This document shows positions 10,290 through 21,003 of a stretch of 64,000 nucleotides of DNA, piece after piece (position 1 is the stretch's first letter; each line of letters starts with the position of its first letter). The DNA lies in assembly GCA_030847615.1 (NCBI GenBank), contig JAUMIR010000005.1, positions 211,714,645 through 211,778,644 of the forward strand. Reading direction: 5' to 3'. The stretch is from Gambelia wislizenii. Its lineage: Eukaryota; Chordata; Lepidosauria; Squamata; Crotaphytidae. Below the pieces are notes generated by a model. The model saw only the letters and a program-made list of their open reading frames with translations, was not told where the DNA came from and ran no database searches. The position numbers were made by a program, and so were the translations under genes.

Positions 10290-10742
10290 GGGTGGCATGG
10301 GCCCCAATCCAGGTAAGTGGGGGAAAGGGGGGGTCTCTGTCAAGTTCAAATTTAAGTTCAAGTTCACAGAGACTCCCCCGTTCATGGTTAACAGCTTGTT
10401 TGCAGGGGAGGGGAGATTGTCGAGCAGGACGGCTCAGCTATGAGCTCTCCCCTCCAGGAGGAGTCGGTGGCAGCCAACAGCGAGCCATTGCCCAACAAAG
10501 GGTTGGGCAATGAAGGGATCCAGAGCCATGCAATAGTGCCAACCATTTGCAGCCTCTAGCAAGTTGTGGCCATTATCGCCAATTAGTATTTCTATACATT
10601 ATCAAATCATTATCTTTATACTAACCTGTACCTAATTTTTTTATGGTTATATTGTACTCAGTACAATTTGTTAATGAAACTTGTAGTTGTACGTGGATTT
10701 ATTGGGGGGATGGGAGCAGGTAGTACTGCCTGGGTCCGCAAT
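10290..10742 (+). repeat. Direct repeat B2 of DIRS/Ngaro-type element
   Basis: This is the second copy of the 9440-9878 repeat. The hairpin arms are at 10327-10340 and 10366-10379. The polyadenylation signal of B1 reads AATGAAAC here (about 10672). The insert GCGAGCCATTGCCCAACAAA near 10480 is missing from B1. It forms the 3' end of the element. Confidence 0.8.
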
Positions 10743-11155
10743 TAGGTTTGGATGCCAGCTGGGAATGAGAGGTCAAGTGCTTTTTTGCCAGAATAAAGAT
10801 GACTGAGAGAGGTGCAAGGCCCAGGAACTTTGCAGATGTGGTGGAGGAGGCATAGTTCAAATGCAGGGAAGGGAGGAACAGGCAATGCTGTTGGCTGGAA
10901 TGGAGGAAGAGAAGGCAGAGGATAAGGACAAGGATGGTGGGGGTGGGGGTGGAGCCAGCCTTCCTGCCAGAGTGGAGAGAGGTGGAGGATCTTTGCAAAT
11001 CTTGCAGAATCATGGTGGTGCAAAGATGGGAGGAGAAGCATGACAAGGTGTTGCAATAACAAATTCTGTACTGTAGAGGTAATCCAGCAGTAGCTACAAA
11101 CCACAAATACTCAAAACAGAGAATGTGAAACCCGCAAATGTAAAGGGACAACTGT
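10743..11155 (-). mobile_element. Probable Tigger-like DNA transposon end
   Basis: The right edge reads AAGGGACAACTGTA (ends near 11155), equivalent to the TACAGTTGTCCC terminal inverted repeat at 58513. Just inside lies a CGCAAATG/GGGTTTCACATTC block of the kind seen in Tigger-type repeats. The left end was not located and the interior is purine-rich without a transposase, so the left limit is a guess. Confidence 0.4.
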
Positions 11156-12103
11156 AGATTAGATGTACTTTTGTGTAGTATGCCATACTTCCTTGTGTTT
11201 ATAGTGTTAATGTTTGCTTTATGTTTACATTTATAAAGAAAAGTAAGCTACAAATACAAAGCAACAAAAACCTGCTTTCCAAAAAAAAAAATGTCCCCAC
11301 ACTCCCCTCCTCTGAGAAATTCTGCATAAGGGTCACCTCAATTCTTCTGCCTGGAAATAAGTTGGAGAATGTTCCAAAGGCCATTTCCAGCAGGGCTTTC
11401 AGCTGAAGTGGCAGGGTTCATCGTGTGCAGATAGCAATCTTTTCAGCTTGCCTGGAAATGGTTAACCCCAAACAAAAGAGGATTTGTGATTTCACAAGTA
11501 AGGGTCTGAGGAAAGACAGCAGGAGTGAAATGCAGCAGTTCCTTATTTTAAAAGCAGACAGGAGAACTTCTGAGAATTTTAACTGCAAAGTTATTTGTAG
11601 GCTCCGCCCTGCTCAAAGATAAGGGCAGGATGATTTTTAGGTGACACTCTTTTTGGTGGACTATGGAGTACTTAGATACTGGCCTCCTACCCTTCCTTAC
11701 AAGATGAACTTGAGTCCTACATGTATACATCACAATCAGGCCCTCTATTGCATTTGAATGAAATTATTCTCAGCATTTTCTATTGAAAACAAATTGCACA
11801 GAATTTATGTGTTATGCAAGGCACCTTTGTGAAACATCTGTTTGCATGAATTATTTATGGTGCAGTGGTCAAATATGAAGTGCAGACACTCATCAGGACA
11901 GTCCATAGAATCCAAACATGGAGACAGCTATGTTAACCTTATCAACAACCAGTTCTGAGTGTTTCATTTCCTGCTATCATCTTTTTTGTAGAGCCAATTC
12001 CCCAACCCTACTTCAAGGGAAGTCTAACTCTAGTCAGGGAATCTCCCTATCAATGGTACCTCTCACTCATCTGGACTTCGCTTCAGTTTATTGGCCCTTA
12101 TAC
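11156..12103. other. No gene recognised
   Basis: AT-rich sequence with a short A-run at 11281-11290. No ORF with recognisable similarity and no repeat family I can name. Confidence 0.5.
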
Positions 12104-12295
12104 TTGTTGTTGTGTGCTTTCATGTTGCTTCTGACTTATGGTGACCCAAAGGCAAACCCATCACAGGGTTTTCTGAGTCTGAGTATGTGTGACTTGTCCA
12201 AGGTCACCCAATGGGTTTTCATGTCTGAGTGGGGATTCAAATTCTAGTCTCCAGGGTCATAGTTCAATACTCAAACCACCACCCATTGCCAGTTC
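12104..12295 (-). mobile_element. tRNA-derived SINE (squamate type)
   Basis: Read on the minus strand, it begins with a tRNA-like head (a B-box-like GTTCGAATCC equivalent at about 12235, decayed) and the conserved GGTGACCTTGG block. It ends with an L2-like tail, CATAAGTCAGAAGC to GCACACAACAACAA. The same architecture occurs at 26186-26413 and 59441-59630. The pol III boxes are degraded, so it is not expected to be active. Confidence 0.8.
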
Positions 12296-12373
12296 CAGCC
12301 ACCTCTTTGGCTCATCTCCCACATAACCTGACTCTGATGAAAATGAGAAGTCAAATAGCATACTGATAAACCC

Positions 12374-12585
12374 CAAGGGCTTTTTCACATTGCACAATTA
12401 CAGCACTATGATTCTATTTAAACTGCTTATGGAATCCTGGGATTATCAGTTTAGAGAGAGGTATTTTCAATCTGAAAATTCTAGTGCCTCACCAAACTAG
12501 GATTCCATAGGATGCAGGTGGGGGAGTTAAAGTGGAGGAATCATAATACTCTTATTATATAGTGGAAAAGGGCCCAGCAAACAAT
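12374..12585. mobile_element. hAT-like MITE with long inverted ends
   Basis: The left end GGGCTTTTTCACATTGC and the inner CAGCACTATGATTC are mirrored at the right by AATCATAATA to GTGGAAAAGGGCCC. The interior contains the inverted pair GGAATCCTGGGAT and AGGATTCCATAGG. It has the same layout as 17363-17580, 33474-33699 and 46093-46340, so these form a non-autonomous family without coding capacity. hAT assignment is from recall of similar Anolis repeats. Confidence 0.65.
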
Positions 12586-13023
12586 CTCACAAGAGTTTCA
12601 TGCAGATTCTAGACAGCATGGTGAGGAAGCAGGGGCTGAGGAACTCCACAACATTAATGCCATAGAATAAAGTGATCCATTCTTATCTTCTTGAACTTCC
12701 CCTTCAGTTATAATAACAAGAAACAAAAGATGGTGCTTTAATCTATAGAGGTGCTGACACCTACTGAAAGATCCAGGATAACAAATAGCCTTCTCCCTCT
12801 CCCACAACTTGTCATCAGTCAAAGAAACTGAAGCAACTTCTGAACTGAACTCTGATTGGAAGCCAGATTAAAATAGATCCAGACAATCAGTATAAACCAG
12901 AAACAGCTGAAGAAAAATGGTCACAACCAGCTTTTAAAAGTTGCTGAAGAAAGGAAGATTTGCAACTGAACACCACTTAGAACAGTTGCTAGAATCCAAG
13001 AATCCAGTTCCTTCAATGTAATC
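12586..13023. other. No gene recognised
   Basis: No recognised gene or repeat. Short ORFs on both strands lack any family motif. Confidence 0.45.
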
Positions 13024-13330
13024 AGGTTGTCTAAATGGCAAAAATACTCCTCATAGAATTCGAGGAGAATACAATTTGTTTAAATGGTATCCCACATCAA
13101 TCTGCCATATTCAGAAGGAAGGGCATCAAAACTGCCAAAAACTCTGCAGGAAAATCCTTCATGGCTTTCACCATGTTTTTTTTTAAAAGCTCAGTGGCAA
13201 ATGCACCTTCCTGCTCATTGGGACAACCAATTTGCTTTGATGCGCATTCCCCATAACAGTGGAAGTGGAAAGCTGATTGGTCAGATATGCACAGGGACTG
13301 GAGCTTACTAACAAGGCAAGCACCCAGAAC
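13024..13330 (-). mobile_element. Family A DNA transposon, partial copy
   Basis: The left edge GGTTGTCTAAATGGCAAAAAT and the following TCCTCATAGAATTCGAGGA are the reverse complement of the right end of the copy ending near 19370 (TCTATGAGGATTATTTTGAC, then GTTTAGACAA). Inside lie the CATATTCAGAAGGAAGG and CTGATTGG blocks that correspond to the CCAATCAG block of other copies. The distal part is missing or unrecognised. Confidence 0.6.
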
Positions 13331-14499
13331 TGCCAATGCTGGATTTCACCACAGCAATCATGTGCTGAGGCAACAAAACAGCTTTTTTTTTCTATTTATT
13401 TCGGTGGAATGTTGCCCTTTTGCAACCTAGGTATGCTTTAAAAAAAATACTATTCAGCAGAGGCAATAAAAACACTCCCTCCCACCAACTTGATTGAAAG
13501 GCATGCCCAGTGAAACACCAAAGCAGATAGTTTTGTAGGCCTGCAATCTTGCCCCAAACCCCATTAAGACAAATAGAAGCTGCTGCAAATTGGCATTAGT
13601 GCACATCAATCCACACCTTTTCCCTTGTATAGACAAGCCTCTAGGTTGTTCTTCTCAGTGACACTCAGTGGTATTTATGAACTCCTGTACTGAAGTACTC
13701 TCTCTCCAAGCAGATGTTATCAGACACAAAGGGTGAAGTCTGAACAGACAAAGGGTTGTACATACATTGTAAGGCTTCATCTAATGGAAACACATAGCAC
13801 AGCAGCCATCAAACACAGAAAACTGGTTTTAATGTGGCACATCAAGGCAAACTTCCTAATCTTTGTGAACCATATGGATGCTGGTTTATTATAGTGTCTG
13901 AATTTGGGAGTTTGAGTTTCTCAATCTATATTTCAGTTGGCCAAAGTTCCAAGATGTAAAAATGTCATATCACAATAAATTAGTTAGCCCAATATTACTT
14001 AATGTGGCAATAAAATATAGCTAAGAATATCATGTAGTATAACTGTCTTTAATCAAATCACTCATTTAAAAAAACAAAACTCAACAGTGCTAATGGCAGT
14101 TTGATCAAACAAGCGGGGGGGGGAGTGGTAAATCTTCTTCTAAAAAAACAAACAACTTCTGTAAAGCACACTGGGTAAAGAGCAGCAAAATTAACCACTG
14201 TGAAAATAACAAGATGTTATTGACACTAAAAAGAGTGTGAGAGGCACACCATATCACAACCATAGAGGTAGATAATGTTATGAGTACATGATGAACCTTT
14301 ACCCAGCTGTCAGTAAGTCACATTTTGTACTTGCTGACAGATTATTTATAAAATCCTAACAGAACTCAGGGTAGTGACTAAGCAAGTACAGCAAAGACTT
14401 TTCACCTTGCAAACAGGATTGTGTTCATGCATGCAACAAATACTCTTCCATGCTAATTCCCTGTGTTCTTCAGATCCATTCAGCTCTGCTCTCTAGGAC
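13331..14499. other. No gene recognised
   Basis: AT-rich. It contains a T-run near 13383-13391 and a G-run near 14115-14123. No coding or RNA gene recognised. Confidence 0.5.
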
Positions 14500-14870
14500 A
14501 GGATTTGGGAACATGTGGTGCATAGCTTCAAGGTATTGCTGGTCTCCAACATCCATCAGCCCCAGAAAGCATGACTGATGGTTATGGATAATGGGAGCTA
14601 AATAGTCTAACAACACTATGACGCACAAAATGTGTGTGTGTAGGGGTACCAACATCATAGCTCAGGACAACTTTCTTATAGTTGCCAGGAAAATGAAGCA
14701 TAACCTCCAGATTTTTCTGAAGACAGCAAACTAAGGCTGAGCAAAGTGCAGCCCTTCAGACGTTATTAGACAGCAATTCCCATTAGCCCTGTCCAGCACA
14801 GCCAGTGATGAGGAATGCTAGGAGCTGTAATGAATAACATCTGAATACCCACATTTGCCCACTCCTGCAG
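14500..14870. mobile_element. Two adjacent hAT-like MITE relics
   Basis: Two short elements of the squamate type CAGGGNTGGGNAAC...CTCCCATCAGCCCC lie next to each other: about 14500-14636 (CAGGATTTGGGAACATGTGG, CATCAGCCCCAGAAAGCATG) and 14735-14870 (GCAAAGTGCAGCCCTTCAG with the mirrored AACATCTGAATACC and TTTGCCCACTCCTGCAG at the right). The ends are imperfect inverted repeats. No transposase. Both are heavily decayed. Confidence 0.6.
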
Positions 14871-15627
14871 TTGATACAGACCAAATTTAGCCTATCAAGG
14901 ACTGAGATTGATCCACCAGCTTAGGTCACAGCTCAGGTATATAAAAGTTATTTTCAGAACTGAGGATGGGAGAGTACAGTCCCCTGGGAAGCAATGGTGA
15001 AAAAAGTTGTGTAACCGCCCAAACTCTGAATGGAAAGCAATGTATAGCATCAATATAGTATGAAATACAAAGGCCCATACATAAGAAATCCTTCCATGGG
15101 AGGAAAGCAACTCTTTAATCCCATTGATTAAAACCTATTAATCAATCCATGCAGTTTTACTCATGCAGAATTTTTAAATGTATGTGTGGTTTTGTGCATA
15201 TTATTCCCTTCCAGAATGTGCCACAAGATTACTGAGACATGATACACTCCATTCTGTTGCCAGTCTCAAGAAATGCAAAATGGATATTTCCAATGGCATT
15301 TTTCTTTTCCATATATAAAGGGTTCCTAGTAAATTATTTTGAAATCCTTGTCTTAAAATGGCCGTACTCAGGTTTTGCCCCACTAAGCCAAACACCAATG
15401 GAATCTGGCAACTTAGGGATGATTTAGGGGCAGGGAGAGGGAGAATGTTTTTGCTACCTCTCTGCCGCAGTGAAAGTGAAAGGTACAAGACTCTGATGGA
15501 CCAGGATGCATAACTAGAAGTTGGGTAAACTGCTTTACAAGTTTCTACATTTTGTATTTCATGTGGCATTTTGTATTTCATGGCCACAAGCTAGTGGTAG
15601 AACAAACCAAAGCCAGCACTAACTACC
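14871..15627. other. No gene recognised
   Basis: ORFs on both strands (for example 15201-15587 minus) show no family motif. No repeat recognised. Confidence 0.45.
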
Positions 15628-15721
15628 CCGTCTCTCTTTCTCTGTCTCTCACTCTCTCATATCCCGTCTCTCTTTCTCTTTATGACATCCCTTCTCTCTA
15701 TCTCTCTATCTCTCTCTCTGA
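15628..15721 (+). repeat. Pyrimidine (TCTC)n-rich simple repeat
   Basis: Imperfect CT-rich microsatellite (TCTCTCTTTCTCTGTCTCTC, CTATCTCTCTATCTCTCTC). Confidence 0.9.
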
Positions 15722-15882
15722 TCAAACAGCTGCTGTGCGAAGGAGAGACTTCCCCACCAGAGGTCTGGACTCATTGATAGTAGGGGTTAATTGAGATTAA
15801 ACTAAGAGAACCACATACCATTGCACTGAGGACTACACCCTGGGGTGACCATGAGTTGAACTTCACACACAACCTGTCTGGC

Positions 15883-16912
15883 TTTTCTTCGCAAATGAAG
15901 ATTCAGGAAGGACTCATCCCGCACTTTCTGCAAGCACGCTAGTGACTAAAAAGGCCAATCCCAGATAAACAAGTCTGGTTGCAGAAAGCCCAGCAGAAGG
16001 TCTCCTTCGGTGATGTTTCCGGGTTGTGGTTCTTTCTGCGTTGTCATTTCTCTTCAAGACTTGTTTGGCGTGAGTTCTCAAATAAGGCTGCAGCATTGTG
16101 GATAGTGCATCTCCATGCCTCCCGATGTGAGGCCAGGGCAGACCATTGTTGGTGATCAATTTGGCTAAGCCTGAGATGTTGTTTCAGGGAGTCCTTGTAT
16201 CGCTTTTTTGGAGTGCCCCTCTTACTCTGACCCATGCCAAGTTCACCGTAGAGTACTATTTTTGGTCCTCTATCCTAGAAACATGCCCTGCCCAATGCAG
16301 CTGTGTTCTCAATATCGTGGCCTCAATGCTGGTGATTCCTGCTTGCTCAAGGACACCAACATTTGTCACATAGTCAGTCCAGTGTATATTTAGGATTGTA
16401 CATATACAGCGCTGATGAAAGCGTTCGAGGAGTCGTAAGTGTTGGCAATAGGTGACCCATGTTTCAGACCCATAAAGGAGAATAGACAGTAGAATGGCTC
16501 TATACACACTGATTTTTGTGCTTCACCTCAGGTGTTTATTACTCCAGATTCTTTTATAAAGTCTTCCAAATGCACTATATGCCTTTGCTAATCTGTGATC
16601 GATCTCTTTGTCAATCTTGGCATTTGAGGAGATGATGTTTCCCAGGTAGGTGAACTGCTGAACGGACTTAAGCACAGATTTGCTGATGGCAATGTGAGGA
16701 TGGTGGTGTTCGTCCTGTGGTGCAGGCTGGTAAGGAACTTCTGTTTTCTTCAGGTTGACTTCCAGCTCTGCAGCTGTTGCGAAGCAGGATGTTAGGCACT
16801 GCAGAGCTGCTTCTATGTGGGCAACAAGGGCAGCAGCATCAGCAAAGAGCAGCTCATGGACTAGATAGTTAGGAGTCTTAGTGCAAGCCCTCAGATGGCT
16901 TAACACACAACA
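15883..16912 (-). mobile_element. RTE-like LINE 3' half
   Basis: Minus-strand fragments spell a LINE C-terminus. At 16906-16523 are the RT active-site region (LLFADAAALVAH) and QQFTYLGNIISSNAKID. At 16507-16256 are LSILLYGSETWVTY, RLLERFHQRC and ILNIHWTDYVTN, then HWAGHVSR. At 16235-15914 is the basic C-terminal tail. It is broken by frameshifts near 16510, 16240 and 16100. The 3' end shared with the second copy is GCGAAGAAAAGCCAGA (15883-15898). It is truncated 5' just before the FADD motif. Clade not certain: RTE/BovB-like by motif, but I-group relatives are possible. Confidence 0.75.
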
Positions 16913-17362
16913 TTCCTCTGTTTAAAGGTGAATTCACTCCAAATCCACTTTAAAGATAAACTCTGGAGTCCTACACAACCTGTTACATTACATAACTTTA
17001 CCAATACATAGCTACGTAGCACAGATATCAAGAAACCCCTTTACTGGATTGCAAAGATGCATAATGGGATACCAGTTATGCAAATCAAGACAGATGCAAT
17101 GTGCATTGTGACCTATGCACATCAGTCCTGTTGTATATTGGGCACCAATGCGCATCAGTCACTTTGTTGGCTCTGCTATATAGTAATGTAACAGCAGCCG
17201 TCTATTGGATATGAATGTTATGCAACCGCACAATTCTAATTCCTACATATGTAAGACCACTTACAAAGACATAAGTCCCCAACAGGATTCCAGCCAAAGA
17301 AATATAACAAGGGAGAGGAGGGCCCTTTAACCTGTTTATCAACAAACAACAGCTGGTCAACA
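16913..17362. other. No gene recognised
   Basis: AT-rich sequence without a recognised repeat or ORF. Confidence 0.45.
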
Positions 17363-17580
17363 GGGGCTCATTCACACTACAGAATTAAAGGGTTATGGTT
17401 CCATTTTAATTGCCAATGTTCCATCCTATGGAATCCTAGCATTTGTAGTTTGCTCAAGCTCTTTGGTTGAGATTTCTAAATGCCCTCCCAAAGCTGCAAA
17501 TCCCAGCACTCCATAGGATTGATCCATGGCAGTGGAGTGGAATTATAGCACTGTAATTCTTTAGTGTGAATGGGCTGATG
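17363..17580. mobile_element. hAT-like MITE with long inverted ends
   Basis: The left end GGGGCTCATTCACACTACAG and AATTAAAGGGTTATGGTTCC are mirrored at the right by GGAATTATAGCACTGTAATT and AGTGTGAATGGGCTG. Inside are the inverted pair TATGGAATCCTAGCATTTG and CAAATCCCAGCACTCCATA. Same family as 12374-12585. No coding. Confidence 0.7.
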
Positions 17581-17627
17581 GTCATAGTCTTGCATAGTAC
17601 TGTGAGAAGCTCTGTTGGAGTGAATCT

Positions 17628-17661
17628 GCTCTGAGTTTTAGTCCACACTAAAACTCAGAGC
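17628..17661. repeat. Perfect 15-bp stem hairpin
   Basis: GCTCTGAGTTTTAGT (17628-17642), loop CCAC, and its exact reverse complement at 17647-17661. No known function. It lies 48 bp beyond the neighbouring MITE. Confidence 0.9.
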
Positions 17662-18500
17662 TATCCATGGGGTTGGGGGATCAGGTTTAGTATCTTGGAT
17701 AGCTTCCTTAAGGTTTCAACAATACAGAGTAGTTTTACCACCCTACTGACACAGGCATCAACTGCTGTCACTGGTGAGTTGCATTGTATTCTGCTTATAG
17801 AAATGATTTTAAATTAATCATTAGTATATTATATTGTAATGAACTTTCTGTCCCCCTTCTTTTGATGACTGTGTCATCTTTTTTGGTGAGACATTCTATA
17901 CCCACACCTGTCCTACAAGAATGAACAAAAATCACCTTTATTTTTACACCCACTTGGGGGTAAAAAAAAAAAAATCATAAGATAACTGTATAGACGAATC
18001 CAGGCCAGTTTGGCAGGAAAAGCTTGTCTCCTGCTTAAAAGATAAATGACTAATCGACAACATCCTTCATGCTCAGCTTCACACAGTTTTGTTTATCATG
18101 TATTATTTATCACAGAGCTAGGAAGATAGAATTTGAGGATGATTAACCTTTACTTAGGAAATGAGGCTTTGCCTGCCTGTGTAAAATTAACATTGGCTTG
18201 CAAAAATGCATTGTGAACAGAAATGCATTGTGAGGGTTGGCAGAGGGTGGGAAGGAGGGTTTTAAAGTACCTGATTTCTTTCAAAATATCCCAATAATTC
18301 TTATCAGGGGAAAAAAAGAGGATTACTTCAGTTATTGTGTGTCCAACTACAGTCTGGAAAAGTTACTGTTTTGGAACACAGGCCCAAGAATTCCCCAGCT
18401 AGCATTATCAGCCAATTCTGGGTGGTGTAGTCCAGAACTTAACTTTTCTGAGTGCTGCATTTTCTAATGATCTTTCTTTACAGTTCAATGAGTGAACAAG
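17662..18500. other. No gene recognised
   Basis: An A-run at about 17966-17978 lies in otherwise unremarkable AT-rich sequence. Confidence 0.45.
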
Positions 18501-18645
18501 AGCAGGGTTAGAAATCAGATGGCCCTCCAGATGTTGATGGGCTGCAAGTCCCAGTGGCCCTCACTGACATACCCAACAATAAGGAATGCTGGGAGTTACA
18601 GTCCAATAACATTTGGAGGGCCGGACAATTCCCATCCATGGGCTA
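18501..18645. mobile_element. hAT-like MITE relic
   Basis: GATGGCCCTCCAGATGTTGA at the left is mirrored by AACATTTGGAGGGCCGGACA at the right, with CAAGTCCCAG and CTGGGAGTTACAG inside. This is the common squamate GGCCCTCCAGATGTT type. No coding. Confidence 0.65.
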
Positions 18646-18779
18646 GAGTCACTAAGAAAATAAGACATATTTAAAATAAAATATAACACCGAATCATCTG
18701 AATAGTTAATGTGTAATTAAACAACTGTAGATCCAGGAGGCCTTTGGGTTTTGCATATTAGAACAAACAAACAAAGGCT

Positions 18780-19370
18780 TCACCATAAGGGTCCTCTATA
18801 CCGAGGAATGGATTGCTCTGCAGTATCAGCAATTTGCAGCAGCTGCAAACTCTTAATCGTTTTACAGCCCCCATAAACTTCACATGCCCCCTAAGACAAG
18901 ATGGTGGCCATGAGTGAATTGCTCATGTTTTTAAATCTGCCACTGCCAAGTTTAAAAAAAACACAAAGTGATATTTCTCATTTACAAAAGAAAAAGAGAG
19001 AAAAGAGAGGAAAAGATCACCATTTTATCACCTTACCAATTGCTCGCTAAGCTGAAAATCCAACATGGCAGCAGCGGGTGCTTGCCCTGTTTGCAAGCCC
19101 CTCCCCCCATGCTTATCTGGCCAATCAGCTTGCACTGCCTCCTATGGAAAAATGCAGCAATATGAATGTTACTGTCTCAATGAGCGGACATGTGCATCCC
19201 CTACGGAGCTTTTTTAAAAACTCTGAGAAAAGCAGCAAAGTCTCTCCAGACACAGTTTTTGGAGTTTTTCGCTGCCTCCCTTCTGAATACAGCACATCAA
19301 TGTGGATTTCCATTAAGACAGATTGATTTCCAAGCGATTTCTATGAGGATTATTTTGACCGTTTAGACAA
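18780..19370 (+). mobile_element. Family A DNA transposon, decayed copy
   Basis: It shares with 22438-23100 and 2188-2496 the blocks AAGATGGTGGCCATGAGTGA (18897), ATCCAACATGGCAGCAGC (about 19058), GGCCAATCAGCTTGC (about 19120), TTGGAGTTTTTCGCTGCCTC (about 19259), and a right end TATGAGGATTATTTTGAC to GTTTAGACAA (about 19340-19367). The left end is unclear. No transposase coding. Confidence 0.6.
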
Positions 19371-20559
19371 TCCCTATAAGTCAGCAAAACATTGCAAACA
19401 GTGTATGGAGTATGTCAAAGTCTTAGACAGTGACCAATGGAAGAATCACATGGAACCCTTTCTGATTTCTGAACTAGGAGAAGCATTTTCTATACCAAAG
19501 ATCAAGTCTCCAGTTGGCAAACAGCATGAGTGGCAGTGAAGGGTAAAATGCCAACTACAGTGAATAAAGTTATCTTAAGAGTTTGAATACTCTTAAGTAT
19601 TCAAGTAAAGTATTCAAGTAAAAATAACATGTACTAAAAAAAAAATCACTTGCAAATAGCTTTTTAGCATATCAAAGGAATAAATAGTTTTATTTAAAGT
19701 AGATCATATTTGGGGGGCAAAAGCAAAACTCTCACAGAAAAAAATACTTTTTTTAGACTGTGATCCTAATGGGAACAAATAAATGCTATCATTTAAACTG
19801 AGTCATGTTGCAAATTCTGCCTTAGTGCAGGGTTCTCCTGAGAGAATGTGGTCTATACTTTGCCAGCCCCAGGCTTGATGGTTAACTAAACATGTCTCAC
19901 TCTCCCCAGACATGTGTCACTCCTGGACAAATGCTATGATCTACCAGAGTATAGATACAAAGTTTGAATGTGTCACACAGAAAACTTCTCAACCAGATTT
20001 ATATAGGCTGGAATTCAGTATTACAGTTATAAGTGTGTAATCTAGAATTATGGAACCATAACTTATTTGTATTCACAAAGCCTACATATTCCCAATCACA
20101 GCACTATTGCCATGGTAGCAAAAGTCCACCAGTCTTTTACTGGACCTCAGGCACTGAGAGCTATAGAGGTCTATTCTCCTGTCGATTGGGGTGCAGTTAA
20201 CAGATCGCTGGCAGAAGGGATGGAAATGCCAATATGCTGTGACTCAATGGGGAAAATACCTCCATTACTTGCAGTGGCTAATGCCTGGGAAAGCAAAGTT
20301 GGCGAGAAGGGGAATTAAGCCATGAGATGTTGGTATAGTTAACTAAATGGCTGATCTGGCATTTCAAACATAATTGTTTTCCTTGTAAAAAGTCTTTGTA
20401 ATATAAAACAAAATTCAACACAGAGTTTAAGAGACAAAAATTACCACTTCATACTTTTATTATAATCAGAAATCATAGCACAAGAATAAACAGAGTTACA
20501 AACATAACCTAAGTTATCCTATAAGAACAATAGCCCTTCTTACCAGGCCCTGTGGAGTT
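19371..20559. other. No gene recognised
   Basis: Contains a small local duplication of GTATTCAAGTAAA near 19595-19622. The ORF at 20067-20318 shows no recognisable motif. Confidence 0.45.
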
Positions 20560-21003
20560 TTCCAGTTTGCTTATTTAAATACTTTTATCCTATATCAAAA
20601 GATCTCAAGGCAGCATATCAATAAAATCCATACAAACAGGTTAATGCAATTTAAAATGAGAAAAATAATTTAAATATACTAAAAACATATTACAGTAAAT
20701 ACATTAACAAATTAAAGCAGGTTTAAAAGATTTAAACTATTTAAAGATGTGTAGATAAGCATTTGAAGTAAATTGGTGAGGCCTAAAGGCTTTAATAAAC
20801 AGCCATGTTTTTATTTAATGCCTAAATGAAACCAGTATCGGCACCATTCAGGCTCCTTAGGGGAGGGCATTCCACAATTGGAATGCCACAGCTGAGACGG
20901 CCCTCCCCCATGTCCACAATGCATTGATCTCACTGGTAGGACCTCGGTCTTCCCTCAAGTATCAAGGTCCCAATCCATTTAAGCCTATAATGTCATCACA
21001 AGC
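20560..21003 (-). mobile_element. L2-like LINE 3' end
   Basis: The minus strand reads a decayed C-terminus of L2-type ORF2 including AVSAVAFQLWNALP (about 20910-20870) and ends in the L2-type 3' tip TATGCTGCCTTGAGATC (about 20600). It resembles 29553-29872 and 27775-28375. Broken by many stops. Confidence 0.7.

Larger units (their letters stand above)
2562..10742 (+). mobile_element. DIRS/Ngaro-type (tyrosine-recombinase) retroelement remnant, interrupted by L1
   Basis: Order on the plus strand: gag-like coding (2562-2817 and, after the L1, 8764-9250), start of a pol-like ORF (about 9277-9385), then repeat B1 (9440-9878), a TATA-containing segment (9879-10289) and repeat B2 (10290-10742). 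Split direct repeats of the form ORFs-B1-A2-B2 are the known hallmark of PAT/Ngaro-like YR retrotransposons; the gag carries the CCCH finger I associate with vertebrate DIRS-like gags. RT, RNase H and recombinase are missing between about 9390 and 9440, and the A1 repeat expected at the 5' end is not visible. The copy is therefore internally deleted and 5' truncated. Alternative: tandem LTRs of another LTR-type element. Confidence 0.6.
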
